From positions 1-17,822 of the forward strand of contig CAYGRM010000108.1 of the NCBI GenBank assembly GCA_964352225.1: DNA of 17,822 bases, in the 5' to 3' direction. Numbering within the stretch: the first letter of the stretch is position 1; every line of letters begins with the position of its first letter. The translations under genes and the position numbers were made by a program. This DNA is from CAJQQY01 sp964352225. GTDB lineage: Bacteria; Bacteroidota; Bacteroidia; Chitinophagales; Saprospiraceae. The notes beneath the pieces were generated by a model, which did not search any database, was not told the DNA's origin, and was given only the letters and a program-made list of their open reading frames with translations. Below, piece after piece: positions 14,833 to 17,822 of the stretch.

Positions 14833-15579
14833 CTATCTTTTCGTCAAGCGAGCTGTTTTTAAAACACCTCCTTTATCATCTAACATTCTCACTAAGTATA
14901 ATCCATTTGGAAAACCTGCAACATTGATTACGTCTCCGTTTTGGAAATTAGTAATCGCCATTTCTTTTCCAACAATATTAAAAATTTGGATAGTTTGAAC
15001 ATATGGATTATCCGAGATTGTGAAATAATCAGTAGTTGGATTTGGGAAAATCTTGACTAATGATTTATCAAAACTATCATTAGTAGAAACTAATGATTCG
15101 CAGTTTTCATTTACATTATATTTAAACGTATAAGTTCCCGTCACAACCACATTTGTTTGATCATCAAATGGAGCTACTCTAATTTCGTAAGTACCACATC
15201 CTGCAACTCCTCTTGGTCTAACCCCTATATCAAAAATACTATGGTCATTAGCTTGAATAGCCAAAGGAATTGGATTAGGTAGTGCTGCTGAAGTATTAGA
15301 TAGTATATTCCATGAGAAACATCCCCCACTTTCATTATTTACACAAAGTTGTGGTTGCCACTCTGATGGACCGCTTGTCTGAACGATTTCCCAACGTAAC
15401 GCTGCTTCCCCTGAAGTATTATTATTAATTTCGGAATGCATCTTTCCAGATGTAAATAAATCCGATAAATCTACAAGTGTATCGAGGGTAATATCGTTTG
15501 GTGAAATATCATAATCTTGGGCGTTCACCAGACCAAGATTTGCTAAAAAAATAAAAGATAAAAGTATAATCTGCTTCAT
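14833..15579 (-). CDS. Secreted Ig-like protein with type IX secretion C-terminal sorting domain
   Basis: The 248-residue protein has a signal peptide (MKQIILLSFIFLANLGLVNA, cut before QDYD). A beta-rich domain follows (about 22-158) that resembles an immunoglobulin-like fold, with LRWEIVQ and cysteines C79, C87, C128 and C160 that could form disulfides. After a short linker the type A T9SS sorting domain (about 172-248) has VKIFPNPTTDYFTI, IQIFNIVGKE, LPxGLYLV-like FPNGLYLVRM and a Lys/Arg-rich end (KTARLTKR). Such proteins cross the outer membrane by T9SS and are released or anchored to surface lipopolysaccharide. No enzyme motif is visible, so binding or adhesion is a guess. It follows the larger cargo gene on the same strand but has its own promoter. 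Confidence 0.88.
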   Translation of the reverse strand: MKQIILLSFIFLANLGLVNAQDYDISPNDITLDTLVDLSDLFTSGKMHSEINNNTSGEAALRWEIVQTSGPSEWQPQLCVNNESGGCFSWNILSNTSAALPNPIPLAIQANDHSIFDIGVRPRGVAGCGTYEIRVAPFDDQTNVVVTGTYTFKYNVNENCESLVSTNDSFDKSLVKIFPNPTTDYFTISDNPYVQTIQIFNIVGKEMAITNFQNGDVINVAGFPNGLYLVRMLDDKGGVLKTARLTKR

Positions 15580-15616
15580 ATTGATGAAATTTAAATTTGT
15601 CTAAAAGAATTATCCT

Positions 15617-15624
15617 CAAATATA
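15617..15624 (-). promoter_or_regulatory. Candidate -7 promoter box for the Ig-like secreted protein
   Basis: The minus strand reads TATATTTG, an exact match to the Bacteroidota TAnnTTTG box, 37 nt before the start codon at 15579 and downstream of the preceding gene's terminator. A clear -33 element is not visible. Confidence 0.5.
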
Positions 15625-15660
15625 AGACTTTTTCAGATCATCTTTTATATAATAATTAGT

Positions 15661-15710
15661 AAAATAAAAGGCATTTGCACAAAATATTGTGCAAATGCCC
15701 TTTTATTTTT
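15661..15710. terminator. Intrinsic terminator after the large Omp28-like secreted protein
   Basis: GGCATTTGCAC (15670-15680) pairs with GTGCAAATGCC (15689-15699) around an 8-nt loop, with A/T-run extensions and a single bulged base. It lies about 80 nt after the stop of the minus-strand gene at 15792 and separates it from the next gene. T-tracts occur on both strands. Confidence 0.85.
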
Positions 15711-15791
15711 TCTTAAATCGACCTCATGGCTTAGTTAATTATACATGAGCTGATTTTAAGAATCAATACATCTTTAGTTTTAGACTAAAAA

Positions 15792-17708
15792 TTATTTAGC
15801 AATAGTTACTCGCTTAGTAGCTAACTCATCACCAATTCTTACGTGTACGAAGTATACACCTGAATTTAATTTAGTACCGTCTAAAGTTAAGTTTTGATTT
15901 CCAGTCAATGTTCCGTAATCAACTCTTGATACGATTTGACCTACTGAATTCATCACTTCAACAGTTACTTGTGCACTTGACTCCAATGAAACATTGATAG
16001 TTGCAGTTTCAGCAAATGGATTTGGGAATACACTAACTGCATTATGGTTAAATACATCTTTAGTACTAGTTACTTCACCATTAGCAATTGCTTCATCATA
16101 TGAAATTTCAATTGCATTTACAGGCTTGTTAGATGCATTTAATAATACACCAATTATGTATGTATTACTTAAATCAAGACCACTAGTATTGTATGCAGAA
16201 AAAGAATATGCAGCTTGCTCACCTGTAGCCATTGCACCAGTAATACTACTAGCATCACCATTAAATCCACCGATCAAAGCTCTACCTACATGATTATAGA
16301 CAAACTCTGCAGCAGGAATAGTTCCAGGTTGTAATTCATATCCTCCCATTGGGCCAAAAGCACCACCAGCATAAGCGTTAGCTTGGTTATATCCTGATCC
16401 AGTTCCAGTTACTCCATTTTCGATAAGAATTGCTGCTAATTTGTAACCAGCAGGAACATCCTGTAAAAACGTAGCCCCTACAGAAACTGTTAATTGTCCA
16501 CCATCATCAACTGCACCTACATTTAATCGTGCAGGAGGAGCTTGTTGTACTGCCGTAGCAAATGGAGCTTCTAATTGAGAAGGATCTATTCCTCCATTCC
16601 TTTCTACTGTAGAATTTGGCCAACCACCTCCTGTTACTGCAGTAATTGCTGAATCCCATGCATCTACAGTCATTGGATCTGAATTGTGAACAGCTATACC
16701 TACAAATTTTTCAGGATATCTTTTAGTCAAGCCTTCAAGATAAACAGTTCCTCTTGTACACCATGGACACCAAGTACCCGTAGCTTCTTCTATCAATACT
16801 CCTCTGTCAGGATTAGGTGTAATTGTTGTAATTGAAATATCATCACCAGCATCGTTAGCAGTATTTTCATCATCTCCCATTCCATTAACATTTCCAATAG
16901 AAACAGAGAAAGTAGTTGTACCCGCTGCTAATGTAAACTCTTCAGAAGCTTGAATCGCTGCTGATTCATTATAACCGATATTTAATCCAGTAATAGTTTC
17001 TGTAGTTGAGTTTGTTCCATCAGAGTAAATCAAATCAACAGAAGTTACTGGGTCAGTACCATTATTCATAATAACACCACCTACTATTCCTTTTCCTCCT
17101 ACGAATCCACCAGAGAAAAAAGATTGTTCGTTCCAGTTAGCCCATGCAACTTCTCTTTCAGGTACTTCAGCGATTAAAAGATCATCAAAAGCCCATCCAT
17201 AGTTCCACTCATTACCATCTACATATTCAAAACGAAGCATAACCTCTAGACCAGCGTAATCCGTAAATACTGTTCCAATTCTACCCCATTGAGTAGCATC
17301 TTCGATATTCCATGCTTCTACCCATGTAGTTCCCATATCTGTAGAAACATAAACTTTAGCTGTCTCATCAGCTCCTTGGTAATCTCCATTGATGAAAAAT
17401 GATTCCATAGATAAAACGATAACTGTTCCGTTAGGTACCATTGTCAAATCAATTACACCTGTAGTCAATGTTCCTCCTCCATCATTTCCTGCTCCCAAGG
17501 CATCATCATTTGATCCAACAAATTCAGTATGATCTGGTACAGTAAAATATTGGCTTGAAAAACTAGCTGCATCTGTATGATGATCCATATTCCCAGTTAC
17601 TTCCCATCCTGCAGGAAGTCCGCCTTCAAAATCTTCTGAAAAATATTGTGCATTCAATGCTACTGTACATAGCGTCAATGCGAACATTAAAGAGTAAATT
17701 CTTTTCAT
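15792..17708 (-). CDS. Secreted Omp28/thioredoxin-like protein with MAM-like N-terminal domain and T9SS sorting domain
   Basis: The 638-residue protein has a signal peptide (MKRIYSLMFALTLCTVALNA, cut before QYF). Residues about 22-182 form a choice-of-anchor J/MAM-like beta domain (EDFEGGLPAGWEV at its start, GWAFDDLLIAE at its end). A CARDB-like beta domain lies at about 185-295. An Omp28-related, thioredoxin-fold part follows (about 300-545) with GTWCPWCTRG, giving a C314-P-W-C317 dithiol motif. The T9SS type A sorting domain is about 555-638 (VSVFPNPFAETATINV, LNSGVYFVHVRIG, ending KRVTIAK). The CxxC suggests redox activity on the surface or in the medium, but Omp28 proteins have no proven function that I know of. 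It has its own promoter and terminator. Confidence 0.9.
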   Translation of the reverse strand: MKRIYSLMFALTLCTVALNAQYFSEDFEGGLPAGWEVTGNMDHHTDAASFSSQYFTVPDHTEFVGSNDDALGAGNDGGGTLTTGVIDLTMVPNGTVIVLSMESFFINGDYQGADETAKVYVSTDMGTTWVEAWNIEDATQWGRIGTVFTDYAGLEVMLRFEYVDGNEWNYGWAFDDLLIAEVPEREVAWANWNEQSFFSGGFVGGKGIVGGVIMNNGTDPVTSVDLIYSDGTNSTTETITGLNIGYNESAAIQASEEFTLAAGTTTFSVSIGNVNGMGDDENTANDAGDDISITTITPNPDRGVLIEEATGTWCPWCTRGTVYLEGLTKRYPEKFVGIAVHNSDPMTVDAWDSAITAVTGGGWPNSTVERNGGIDPSQLEAPFATAVQQAPPARLNVGAVDDGGQLTVSVGATFLQDVPAGYKLAAILIENGVTGTGSGYNQANAYAGGAFGPMGGYELQPGTIPAAEFVYNHVGRALIGGFNGDASSITGAMATGEQAAYSFSAYNTSGLDLSNTYIIGVLLNASNKPVNAIEISYDEAIANGEVTSTKDVFNHNAVSVFPNPFAETATINVSLESSAQVTVEVMNSVGQIVSRVDYGTLTGNQNLTLDGTKLNSGVYFVHVRIGDELATKRVTIAK

Positions 17709-17793
17709 AATTAAATAAAATTTTAGTGATTGAATAATTGGAATAATTTTTCTTCAGGCTAGTTGTTTACCAACAAAATATTTGCCTTCCTAG

Positions 17794-17801
17794 CAAAAGT
17801 A
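17794..17801 (-). promoter_or_regulatory. Candidate -7 promoter box for the Omp28-like secreted protein
   Basis: The minus strand reads TACTTTTG, an exact TAnnTTTG match, 85 nt before the start codon at 17708, implying an AT-rich 5' leader of roughly 75-80 nt. The -33 element would lie at the edge of the window and is not clear. Confidence 0.5.
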
Positions 17802-17822
17802 ATGAAACGGAAAGACTTTACC

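Overview
The window looks like the chromosome of an AT-rich Bacteroidota bacterium. A member of the Saprospiria or a nearby marine/freshwater lineage is my best guess, and only a guess. The phylum call rests on several independent marks: a PorP/SprF-family outer-membrane protein, two secreted proteins and one gene remnant with type IX secretion (T9SS) C-terminal sorting domains, a TonB-dependent receptor, LytS/LytTR-type signalling proteins, a RicT (PSP1) protein with a Cys-rich N-terminus and an Asn/Lys/Pro-rich tail, and promoter boxes of the Bacteroidota form TAnnTTTG.

Layout. Positions 1-482 hold the C-terminal end of a LytS-type histidine kinase. A small membrane protein runs the other way (501-773). 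A rightward cluster follows: a PorP/SprF-like protein, a three-helix membrane protein, a LytTR response regulator, a TonB-dependent receptor, and a membrane-anchored class III adenylate cyclase with a periplasmic TPR/coiled-coil part (857-7726). This is an envelope and signalling block. The truncated kinase and the LytTR regulator are plausible partners, but three genes separate them.

From 7727 to 8117 there is debris: a T9SS sorting-domain remnant, interrupted by a roughly 120-bp inverted-repeat element, then a strong bidirectional terminator. A leftward ECF-like sigma factor follows (8118-8735). The next 894 bp carry no confident protein gene. They do contain hairpins and an intrinsic terminator on the + strand that suggest a small RNA or a tiny-peptide transcript.

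From 9630 to 13814 lies a leftward housekeeping block: holB (delta-prime clamp-loader subunit), ricT, then after a terminator lpdA (dihydrolipoyl dehydrogenase). A 531-bp gap with a perfect short palindrome separates it from a rightward pterin synthase (14346-14756) whose active-site spacing is that of 6-pyruvoyl-tetrahydropterin synthase rather than QueD. The window ends with two leftward T9SS cargo proteins, one Ig-like and one with a MAM-like plus Omp28/thioredoxin-like architecture, each with its own terminator and a recognisable promoter box.

I see no tRNA, rRNA, CRISPR array, transposase, phage gene or obvious defence system. The most unusual items are the inverted-repeat element at 7921-8047, the candidate structured RNA near 9285-9504, and the receptor-like adenylate cyclase.
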